A stretch of 64,000 nt of DNA from G963674665 sp964609625. GTDB taxonomy: Bacteria > Desulfobacterota > Desulfovibrionia > Desulfovibrionales > Desulfovibrionaceae. Numbering within the stretch: position 1 is the first letter of the stretch; the number at the start of each line of letters is the position of its first letter. The notes beneath the pieces are model-generated. The model saw only the letters and a program-made list of their open reading frames with translations, ran no database searches and was not told the DNA's origin. Below are positions 16,801-23,057 of the stretch, piece after piece. The DNA is taken from contig CAZSRS010000011.1 in the NCBI GenBank assembly GCA_964609625.1, forward strand, positions 36,063 to 100,062, in the 5' to 3' direction. The position numbers were made by a program, and so were the translations under genes.

Positions 16801-17574
16801 GAGCAGTTGCCCCCGGAGACGCGCATCGGCCTGGCCACCAGCCTCTGGAAAACCGGCTCTCCGGACAAGGGGCGGCGCCTGCTCGACCCCTTCTTCCTCA
16901 GCCCGGCCATGCCCGAACAGGCTGAAAACGCCCTGATGCTGGCCATGAGCATCTGCCTGGACACCCGCGATTGGCGCTGCCTCACGGACCTGGCCGAACG
17001 CACCGAACTCTGGGAAATCTCCCCCGTGGTGCGCGAGACCATGGACTACAACCTGGCCCTGGCCTACGAAAACCTGGGACAATCCAACAAGAGCGCCCCC
17101 CTGTGGGAACAGCTCGCCCAGCGCCAGGACATCGACCCCAAACAAATGGCTTACGTCAGCTACTTCCTGGCCCACGAGGCCCGGAACAAGGACGACTTCA
17201 AGCGGGCCTTCGAGTTGGCCCAGGACAGCCTCTCCTATTTCCTGGATCAACGCGAGGAACTGGACAAGATCAAGGATCTCCTGGCCCTGCTCATGGACAT
17301 CACGCACAAGACCGACCGCACCCGTGAATCGCTGCGCTGGGCCATCGAATACGCGCGTTACATCAACCGCAACGACCCTGAATGGCCGGCCCTGCGCTAT
17401 CGAATGGCCCAGCTCTACAAGGATCTGGCCGACATGCAGAAATGGCGGACCATCCTCCAGGAACTGGAAAAGGACATGCCCCATACCCTGTACGGTCGGA
17501 TGGCCGCCTCTGACCTCAAGACCCAACAGATCGAACAGGGCGCCCGGCAGTTTGTACCCACCGGACGGATGTGA
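13888..17574 (+). CDS. Large secreted TPR protein with AMIN-like head and Pro/Gln/Glu-rich linker
   Basis: A 1228-residue protein. Signal peptide at residues 1-28 (RLWSLVLLLLFLLPVGQAHG). A beta-rich AMIN-like region follows to ~130 ('RLVIVFDDTIPTYTV', 'KLVVDIFPDP'). Residues ~135-560 are a low-complexity Pro/Gln/Glu/Ala linker, well over 400 residues. From ~575 to the end there are many TPR-like helical repeats (for example 'PEALFKLGLLNLKVDNPREAEAYF', 'ASVGLARSLHNLGYEEQAQEI'). This looks like a periplasm-spanning scaffold. An in-frame ATG at 13864 would add 8 residues. It is followed 6 nt later by another secreted protein. The upstream sigma54 activator may control it, but no clear -24/-12 promoter is seen. 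Function unknown. Confidence 0.8.
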   Translation: MRFPYRASRLWSLVLLLLFLLPVGQAHGLTHYWGKHPDKERLVIVFDDTIPTYTVKRTDQKSITLVLPQGYWQSHEKPQANTFGSAKLLSNVVVTPEGLRIDLKTNAFGYIQFPLDDRGKLVVDIFPDPIGAKWKPEAEAPAQPTPPAAPWEQAVQEEGVKPGSALQKLLEQRERSAQMPTQPAGPLADEPETSPSLPTQPEIPTPQPQPVAEPQPEPLPAPPAAQTPDPEATSQATSQPGPEASPLPQPAPSTAGPQPQERTSTKQDKGRPGSFFSVPYSYRAPISRSGPQELNNDGQPLPQPDVNAPPTPAAPRMPDERDNQSDAGAGVSPLAAATAQTGPERPQTGMQRLLEGAHFGIALAHAQEQAGLRQTFDPETPQPSEELDQPDTQIAPRPGPQEAGDFTLRAIMAPKDQTLPAPVQRIGSSRDVRKDPMEQATAPLPEVEQELPPDAPDAQTEIQTEAQPEVRVQVQPEAQPFPEAAAEVLEPASSPEPEQAAAPETVEPAVQADAPAMEETTAAQAPAATDAPEQADQAIRADQGDQEQAQEPDVREMLELQKQLTDGAAKEQEGPSFEETLLSGRAALANEDYENALVIFTGLKQHANLPKELVEDVVYNLAEALYAVHRNDLRENYSRIVNAYTEAMNNNLESTRVPEALFKLGLLNLKVDNPREAEAYFNILKRKYPDDDRIPLIHYYWGEYHFDRKDFQRAADEFQYIVQKFPDNRFVREASVGLARSLHNLGYEEQAQEIVDYIEKRWPRYYVEYPPLLRLFGDVNYKVGMKDRAKLNYWTYYNLDPDGEDADIVLARLGDIYLDLGDTNTAKELYEMAVEKFPDREGGLIAQMRLAEQGVYDAPTIADMFSVFDRPYSLQPAQVYERIVTRFPNSELAPLAQVKLAMWHLWNKRYRDALEAAQTFQQKFPGNALMDNTRTVAMQAFSSLVLQDLREENYQSVVNLWDANSILSSQEEQLPPETRIGLATSLWKTGSPDKGRRLLDPFFLSPAMPEQAENALMLAMSICLDTRDWRCLTDLAERTELWEISPVVRETMDYNLALAYENLGQSNKSAPLWEQLAQRQDIDPKQMAYVSYFLAHEARNKDDFKRAFELAQDSLSYFLDQREELDKIKDLLALLMDITHKTDRTRESLRWAIEYARYINRNDPEWPALRYRMAQLYKDLADMQKWRTILQELEKDMPHTLYGRMAASDLKTQQIEQGARQFVPTGRM

Positions 17575-17580
17575 CCGCCC

Positions 17581-18621
17581 ATGCACCGCCTCCTGTCCTG
17601 CCTGCTTGCCCTGTTCCTGACTCTGTGGCCCAGCATGTCCCCGTGCAAAGCCCCCGCCGCCCCGGATGTCTCCATCGTGGAATTCGGAGTGTATGTGGCC
17701 GAATTCTCGGATCCGGGCTTGGCCGGAGAGGTCCGGCTCCTGGAATCCACGGACCGCGTCCCCTTGGCCCCGGACGTGCTCTTCGGCATCCGTTACCAGT
17801 ACACTGACCACACCGGCACCCTGAAGGCCGTGCCCCTGCACCTGGACATCGAGGTCAGCCATCCGCCCATCCCAGACCCCAAGACCGGCGCCTTGCACAC
17901 ATCCTACAGCCTGGCCGCGGACATCCGGCCCGGCGAACGTCGCTTCCAGGGGCAGCGCCTGCCGGGGGGGCCACCGGCGCCGCCAACCGGGGAATATGTC
18001 TTCACCATCCTGCACAACGGCTCGGTCCTGGCCTCGCAGACCTTTCACATCCTGTCCCCCGCACGCGCCGCAACCAAGCCAGCACCCGTCCCCCCAACCA
18101 AGGCGGAGCCCGCGGTCGTTAAGTCAGTATCTCCCCCACCCGACATTCTCGCCCCGGAGACTCACACCCTCTGCCGCGCCCTGGATCCGGCAGCCCTCAC
18201 CCCGGCCTTCAGCCAGGCAAGGGTCCTGCCCGAGCACAGCTTCGGCCTCAGACTGCCCGATCCAGACACAGGGGGTGGAGCCATTCGCCAGGCCTGCTTC
18301 CTGGCCGTTTCCGACAGCCATGGCGCCGGTTACGCCATCGCCACCTCGGACGGTACACTCTTGAGCCTCCTCCAACCCTTGGAACCCGGCCGACAGGTCC
18401 TGGCCGTGAGCTTCACCGAGACAGGGGGCGATCTCTGGCCCGAAATCGTGGTCATTGCCGAAGACACCACCCAGACACCGCCGAGCATGGACAGCCGGGT
18501 CTACTTCAGCACGGGAAAGGGTCCGAACTGGGAGCGTCGGCCCGAGGTGGACGCCCACATCGCCAGATTGGGCAACGCCATGGCCGTGCGGCGTTGGCTC
18601 GCGCAGTGGGACGGATTGTAG
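17581..18621 (+). CDS. Secreted protein of unknown function, partner of the TPR protein
   Basis: A 346-residue protein with a signal peptide (MHRLLSCLLALFLTLWPSMS). The N-terminal domain (residues ~28-160: 'EFGVYVAEF', 'YQYTDHTGTLKAVPLHLDIEV', 'TGEYVFTILHNGSVLASQTF') looks like an immunoglobulin-type beta domain, possibly DUF3859-like. A Pro-rich linker follows, then a C-terminal region ('CFLAVSDSHGAGYAIATSDGTLLSLL') that may be a partial beta-propeller-like fold. It starts 6 nt after the stop of the giant TPR gene and is certainly co-transcribed. It ends 27 nt from a convergent gene. No function can be assigned. Confidence 0.7.
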   Translation: MHRLLSCLLALFLTLWPSMSPCKAPAAPDVSIVEFGVYVAEFSDPGLAGEVRLLESTDRVPLAPDVLFGIRYQYTDHTGTLKAVPLHLDIEVSHPPIPDPKTGALHTSYSLAADIRPGERRFQGQRLPGGPPAPPTGEYVFTILHNGSVLASQTFHILSPARAATKPAPVPPTKAEPAVVKSVSPPPDILAPETHTLCRALDPAALTPAFSQARVLPEHSFGLRLPDPDTGGGAIRQACFLAVSDSHGAGYAIATSDGTLLSLLQPLEPGRQVLAVSFTETGGDLWPEIVVIAEDTTQTPPSMDSRVYFSTGKGPNWERRPEVDAHIARLGNAMAVRRWLAQWDGL

Positions 18622-18648
18622 CCAATCGCGGAGAAATCCAACTGCCTG

Positions 18649-19680
18649 TCAGGCTCGGCCATAGGCACGGGCGTCGGCCAAGGCAGCGGCGTGCATCTCC
18701 CGCCGCGTCTGGAGGTCGGCCATGAGCGCACAGATCGCCTCGATCCACGCGCCCTTGTCCTCGCCTGCCAGGATACCGTTGTGGTTGTGGCGCACGATGC
18801 GACGGAAAACCGGCACATCCGAATACACGCCCACGCCGCCGCAGCGGGTGATGTCATAGAACTTCACGTGGGTGCGGCGCTCGTTGAAGAGCGAAGGCAG
18901 CAGCGGCGCCAGACCCACGCCGTGGCGCACTGTGGAAGTATACTCCAGGAAGGCCGGCCATTCCATGTGGTTGAGCACGCGTACACGGGGCACGCCCCTG
19001 AACACGTCGCGCACCCTGGTGTCCCCCAACACCTCGAAGACCGTACCGGGCAGCCTGGCCTGCACGCCCTCGGCCACTTCACGCAACCAGCGCATCTCGC
19101 GCAGATGCGAGGACGTGCCGTGATAGAAAACCACCGGCGGAGAGTCCCAGGTGTCGGAATCCACCACCTCCCCCATGCGCTCCACATAGAGCGGTTCCAA
19201 CACGTTCTCTGGAGGCAGGCCGCAGGACAGTGCCAGGGGTTCGCAGGAAACCAGCCAACGGGCCTGGAGCCGCCGCAAGGCTGGCAGGGAGCGGCTGTAC
19301 CGCCACCAGGATTTCCAGGCATAGCGCAAAGGCAGGTACGGATCCCGCAGGATGGCTGGCAGGTCGTCGTCAATGAACAGGACAACCTCCTCACGGGGCG
19401 CGCTCTCCAGGAAGTGCAACCACTCCAGGGGCGCGTGACGCACGATCAGCACCCGGCCGGGTTCGCCGAGACCTTTCCCGCGCGCCGCGTCCGGGCCCAG
19501 GGCGCAGGTGTCCACGTAGCGGGCCTGGGGCCAGCGCCCGGTGCAGTAGAAATCCAGGGTGGGGGTGTGGCCGAAATGCAGAACCGTATCAGGGGGCGCG
19601 CCGCTCCACGCCTGTGCGCACAGCCGGCCTGCCGGCGCCAGCCGGCGGAGGAAGGCGAAGGCTGCCTCTGTCCTGGGCAT
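18649..19680 (-). CDS. Putative glycosyltransferase, last gene of the capsule/Kdo cluster
   Basis: A 343-residue protein without membrane segments. It resembles family-1-like (GT-B) glycosyltransferases loosely: a C-terminal half with 'VVFYHGTSSHLREMRWLREVAEG', 'VFEVLGDTRVRDVF', 'RVRVLNHMEWPAFLEY' and 'GVGLAPLLPSLFNERRTHVKFYDITRCGGVGVYSDV', the arrangement of a nucleotide-sugar-binding domain in which the conserved Glu is replaced by a Thr-His-Lys-Phe segment. The start at 19680 has GAGGA 7 nt upstream. It follows kdsD by 150 bp, with a small hairpin between, so it may be read through at lower level or separately controlled. Donor and acceptor unknown. Confidence 0.6.
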   Translation of the reverse strand: MPRTEAAFAFLRRLAPAGRLCAQAWSGAPPDTVLHFGHTPTLDFYCTGRWPQARYVDTCALGPDAARGKGLGEPGRVLIVRHAPLEWLHFLESAPREEVVLFIDDDLPAILRDPYLPLRYAWKSWWRYSRSLPALRRLQARWLVSCEPLALSCGLPPENVLEPLYVERMGEVVDSDTWDSPPVVFYHGTSSHLREMRWLREVAEGVQARLPGTVFEVLGDTRVRDVFRGVPRVRVLNHMEWPAFLEYTSTVRHGVGLAPLLPSLFNERRTHVKFYDITRCGGVGVYSDVPVFRRIVRHNHNGILAGEDKGAWIEAICALMADLQTRREMHAAALADARAYGRA

Positions 19681-19747
19681 GAAGGATTCCTCGAGATCTA
19701 CTCGGATCGCACTCCCGGCCCCATGGGTCGGGCTTTATTCGGGAGAC

Positions 19748-19760
19748 GCCCCTGCGGGGC
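19748..19760. terminator. Small hairpin between kdsD and the glycosyltransferase-like gene
   Basis: GCCCC-TGC-GGGGC, followed on the plus strand by TTTGTT. On the minus strand (the direction of the flanking genes) there is no U-tract, so at most it attenuates read-through. Confidence 0.3.
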
Positions 19761-19830
19761 TTTGTTGCCGATGACCCACTGGAGACACCTGGAAGTCAGA
19801 CCCCGTGGTGCCTCACCCTCCATCCTTTCC

Positions 19831-20799
19831 TCACACCAGACCTTCGCGTACCAGCATGTGCAGGTGCAAGGCGCCGATGACCCTGGAGTTTTCATCCACC
19901 ACGGGCAGAAAGGTGATGGCCTTGTCCTTCATGATCTGGGCCGCGTCCACGGCCATGGTCTCGGTAATGACCCGCAAGGGGTTGCGGATCATGAAGCGTT
20001 GCATGGGTTCGGAGAGGTCCGGCGGGTGCCCCCCGTCGAGCAACCGGCGCAGGTCGCCGTCGGTGAACACTCCCTGCAGGGCGCCCTGTTCGTCCACCAC
20101 GGTGGTGGCACCCATGCGTTTACGCGAGACCTCCATGATGGCTTCGTTGAATTTGGTGTCCAGGTGCACGCGGGGCACGTCGTCGCCCGAGGCCATGATG
20201 TCGCCTACCCGGTAGAGCAGCCGTTTGCCCAGGGAGCCGCCGGGGTGGAACATGCCGAAGTCCTGCTGCGTGAAACCGCGGCGGTGGATCAGACAAACGG
20301 CCACGGCGTCGCCCATGACCATGGCGGCCGTGGTGCTCGCCGTGGGGGCGCAGCCCAGGGGGCAAGCCTCCCGGCGCACGGAGACGTCGAGCAGGATGTC
20401 GCTGTATCTGGCCAGTGTGGAGTCCGCGTTGCCCAGCAGGGAGATGATCTTCACACCCAGCCGGCGAAAGGACGGTATCAGGCGGATGACCTCTTCGGTC
20501 TCGCCGCTGTTGGAGACGATCATGGCCACGTCCGCGGCCGTGACGATGCCCAGGTCGCCGTGAAAGGCCTCGCTGGGGTGCATGAAAAACGACGGCGTGC
20601 CCGTGCTGGAGAGCGTTGCCGCGATCTTGCGGCCCACGATGCCGGCCTTGCCCATCCCGGTGACGATGAGCCGCCCCCTGGAATTGTAGATCAGGTCCAC
20701 GGCCGCTTCCAAACTGTCGTCCAGACGCTCCATGAGGTCCCGCACGGCGTCCAGCTCCAGCCTGATGGCCTCCCGCGCCCATTCGATGCATTTATTCAT
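19831..20799 (-). CDS. kdsD: Arabinose-5-phosphate isomerase (KdsD/KpsF)
   Basis: A 322-residue enzyme converting D-ribulose-5-P to D-arabinose-5-P, the first committed step to Kdo. An N-terminal SIS domain (GMGKAGIVGRKIAATLSSTG, 'HPSEAFHGDLG', 'SNSGETEEVI') is followed by two CBS domains ('GVFTDGDLRRLL', 'KDKAITFLPVVDENSRVIG'), the standard KpsF/GutQ/KdsD layout. The start ATG at 20799 overlaps the kdsA stop (ATGA). In E. coli group 2 capsule loci the paralogue is named KpsF. Whether this is the only copy in the genome cannot be told from the window. Confidence 0.93.
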   Translation of the reverse strand: MNKCIEWAREAIRLELDAVRDLMERLDDSLEAAVDLIYNSRGRLIVTGMGKAGIVGRKIAATLSSTGTPSFFMHPSEAFHGDLGIVTAADVAMIVSNSGETEEVIRLIPSFRRLGVKIISLLGNADSTLARYSDILLDVSVRREACPLGCAPTASTTAAMVMGDAVAVCLIHRRGFTQQDFGMFHPGGSLGKRLLYRVGDIMASGDDVPRVHLDTKFNEAIMEVSRKRMGATTVVDEQGALQGVFTDGDLRRLLDGGHPPDLSEPMQRFMIRNPLRVITETMAVDAAQIMKDKAITFLPVVDENSRVIGALHLHMLVREGLV

Positions 20800-21629
20800 G
20801 AGGCTGCCTCCGCCAGTACCAATTCCCTGATGGCGGCCAGGGTGCGCAGGGCACCCGCGGTCTGCTCCAGCGGCAGCATGTTCGGTCCGTCGCAAGGGGC
20901 GTTGTCCGGCGCGTCGTGCACCTCCAGGAACACGGCGTCGGCACCGGCCGCCACGGCCGCCCGCGCCAGAGGCAGGACAAACTCCCTGTTGCCGCCGGAG
21001 CGATCACCCTGCCCTCCGGGGAGCTGCACCGAATGGGTGGCGTCGAAGACCATGGGGTAGCCCAAGGCGCGCATGATTGGCACGCTGCGCATGTCCACCA
21101 CCAGGTTGTTGTAGCCGAAGCTGGCGCCGCGCTCCGTGAGCAGGATGCGTGCGCAGCCGGCGCTCTCCAGCTTGGCCACCACGTTCTTCATGTCCCAGGG
21201 CGCGAGGAACTGCCCCTTCTTGACATTGACCACCCGGCCGGTGGCGGCCGCGGCCAGCAGCAGATCGGTCTGGCGGCAGAGGAAGGCCGGGATCTGGATG
21301 ACATCCAGGACTTCCGCCGCCACCGCGGCCTGCTCCGGCGTGTGGATGTCCGAGATGACCGGCACGCCCAGGCCGTGCCTCACCTCTTCCAGGATACGCA
21401 GTCCCTGCTCCGCGCCCGGCCCTCTGAAGGAACCGATGGAGGAGCGATTTGCCTTGTCGTAGGAGGATTTGAAGACAAAGGGCAGTCCCAGGCCGGCGCA
21501 GATGTCGCGCAGGGCCTCGGCCATGCGCAGGGAGTGCTCCCGGTTCTCGATGACGCAGGGACCGGCGATGACCGCCAGGGGGCGCGCCCCGAACCTGGTG
21601 TTTCCAACTTCGATGACCGCGACTGACAC
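20796..21629 (-). CDS. kdsA: 3-deoxy-8-phosphooctulonate synthase (Kdo-8-P synthase)
   Basis: A 277-residue cytoplasmic aldolase condensing phosphoenolpyruvate with arabinose-5-P. Diagnostic segments are IAGPCVIENREHSLRMAEAL, 'FKSSYDKANRSSIGSFRGPG', 'PVISDIHTPEQA', 'QIPAFLCRQTDLL' and 'FDATHSVQLPGGQG'. The start is GTG at 21629, directly abutting the kdsB stop (TGAGTG), with GGAAAGAG upstream as ribosome site. The C-terminal stop overlaps kdsD. No KdsC phosphatase gene is found nearby. Confidence 0.95.
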   Translation of the reverse strand: MSVAVIEVGNTRFGARPLAVIAGPCVIENREHSLRMAEALRDICAGLGLPFVFKSSYDKANRSSIGSFRGPGAEQGLRILEEVRHGLGVPVISDIHTPEQAAVAAEVLDVIQIPAFLCRQTDLLLAAAATGRVVNVKKGQFLAPWDMKNVVAKLESAGCARILLTERGASFGYNNLVVDMRSVPIMRALGYPMVFDATHSVQLPGGQGDRSGGNREFVLPLARAAVAAGADAVFLEVHDAPDNAPCDGPNMLPLEQTAGALRTLAAIRELVLAEAAS

Positions 21630-22352
21630 TCAACTCTTTCCTTGCAACAGGGTTCGTACACGGTAAAGGTCTTCCATGGTGTCCACGCCTACGGACTCGT
21701 AGTCGGTATCCACCACGCGGATCTTCATGCCATGGTAGAGGGCGCGGAGCTGCTCCAGACTCTCGGCCCGCTCCAGGGGCACGGGAGGCGTGGCGGCGAG
21801 CCTGAGCAGGGCGCTCCTCCGGTAGCCATAAATGCCGATGTGCTTGTGATGCACGACGTGCTCCCCGCGCGGGTAGGGGATCACGGAGCGGGAAAAATAC
21901 AGGGCATCGCCCCGGGCGTCGGTGACCACCTTGACCACGTTGGGGTTTTCGATCTCGGCCGCGCCGCTGATGACCTTCCTGGCCGTGGCCATGTCCAGGA
22001 GCGGATCCCGCAACAGCACTTCGGCAACGGCGTCGATGACGGCCGGGTCTATAAGGGGTTCGTCGCCCTGGATGTTGACGACGACCTCTTCACAGCGCTC
22101 GCGCATCACCTCGGCCACGCGATCCGTGCCCGTCGCATGCGTGGGGGCGGTGAGGACACAGGGCATGGCGTTGTCGCGGCAATAGTCGAGGATGCGTCGG
22201 TCGTCGGTGGCCACGAGCACCTCGGCCAACCGGCTTTGACTGGCGCGTTCGAAGACGTGACGGATCAAGGGCTTGCCGCAGATGTCCAGCAGGGGTTTCC
22301 CCGGCAGCCTGGTGGCCCCATAACGTGCCGGTATCACGCCTACCGCTTGCAT
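21630..22352 (-). CDS. kdsB: CMP-Kdo synthetase (3-deoxy-manno-octulosonate cytidylyltransferase)
   Basis: A 240-residue enzyme activating Kdo with CTP. Family motifs are IPARYGATRLPGKPLLDI at the N-terminus, 'VNIQGDEPLIDPAVID', 'HHKHIGIYGYRRSALL' and 'RALYHGMKIRVVDTDYES'. It supplies CMP-Kdo to both LPS inner-core synthesis and, in this locus, the KpsC/KpsS capsule-anchor transferases. It lies 65 nt downstream of the small lipoprotein gene and directly before kdsA. Confidence 0.95.
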   Translation of the reverse strand: MQAVGVIPARYGATRLPGKPLLDICGKPLIRHVFERASQSRLAEVLVATDDRRILDYCRDNAMPCVLTAPTHATGTDRVAEVMRERCEEVVVNIQGDEPLIDPAVIDAVAEVLLRDPLLDMATARKVISGAAEIENPNVVKVVTDARGDALYFSRSVIPYPRGEHVVHHKHIGIYGYRRSALLRLAATPPVPLERAESLEQLRALYHGMKIRVVDTDYESVGVDTMEDLYRVRTLLQGKS

Positions 22353-22417
22353 GTCGTGTCCGTATGCTGCCGGAGTGCCGCCTTCCCCCGAAGGGAGCGG
22401 CGTGCGGAACGCGCCGG

Positions 22418-22933
22418 TCAGTTGGGTTGAATGGATTTGTACTCGACGACGGCGCCCGGCGTGGTCTTAACCCTGCCGCTGAAGCGCGGGGATTCGGTGG
22501 CGTCCGGAATCTGACTCTGGGTGCCATATTGCTGGGCCGGTGCGGCCGGAACCGGAGTCATGGTAGGTGCGGGTTGTACGGGAATGCCCGCGCAACCGCC
22601 CCAGATCCTGGGGGCCTGAATCCACTGCGTGTCCTGCCTGCACATGGCGATGGTCTCGACACAGCTGCTGGAGACGTGGATCAGAGCCTGCCTGCACTCC
22701 ATGCCCAGGGCCGAGAGATAGTCGCGCCCCACCACCACGCGCACGTTGCCGTAGAGGGGGTCGTTGAACCAACCGCTGGCCCCTGGAGGCGCACTAGTGA
22801 TGAAACCGACCATGGGTGAAAGCATGGCGGGCTGCTCCACCGTGACAACGGGTTCCATCGCGACTTGCTTCTGTATGCAGCCACCGAACAAAATCAGGCA
22901 AAGCAGAACGATGGTCAGACGAGTCATGGTCAT
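22418..22933 (-). CDS. Capsule-locus lipoprotein of unknown function
   Basis: A 171-residue protein. A lipoprotein signal peptide is clear: MTMTRLTIVLLCLILFGGC, with lipobox LFGGC. The mature part contains 'GFITSAPPGASGWFNDPLYGNVRVVVGRDYLSALGMECRQALI' and three further Cys residues, then a Pro/Ala linker and a short polar tail. I recognise no family. It lies between kpsC and kdsB and has a good promoter of its own upstream. It may be an outer-membrane partner of the capsule export machinery, but that is positional inference only. Confidence 0.65.
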   Translation of the reverse strand: MTMTRLTIVLLCLILFGGCIQKQVAMEPVVTVEQPAMLSPMVGFITSAPPGASGWFNDPLYGNVRVVVGRDYLSALGMECRQALIHVSSSCVETIAMCRQDTQWIQAPRIWGGCAGIPVQPAPTMTPVPAAPAQQYGTQSQIPDATESPRFSGRVKTTPGAVVEYKSIQPN

Positions 22934-23020
22934 GGTTGGTGAATCCTCATTCTTCCTGCAAGAGCGGCGACGGATCCTTTGGATCGAAACGCTTCGCCGG
23001 GCAAGATTAAAAACTCAATT

Positions 23021-23049
23021 TTCATAATCTTATTCGTGGCTATTGTCCA
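23021..23049 (-). promoter_or_regulatory. Internal sigma70 promoter before the lipoprotein-kdsBAD genes
   Basis: On the minus strand: TGGACA (23049-23044), 17-nt spacer, TATGAA (23026-23021), inside an A/T-rich stretch about 90 nt before the lipoprotein start. It would let the Kdo genes be expressed independently of the capsule operon, as expected if they also serve LPS. Confidence 0.5.
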
Positions 23050-23057
23050 TGGTCTAT

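Noticed and set aside
18691..21060. 789-codon plus-strand open frame opposite the glycosyltransferase-like and kdsD/kdsA genes
   Set aside because: The minus-strand genes are certain, and the plus frame is His/Gln/Gly/Val-rich antisense without motifs.
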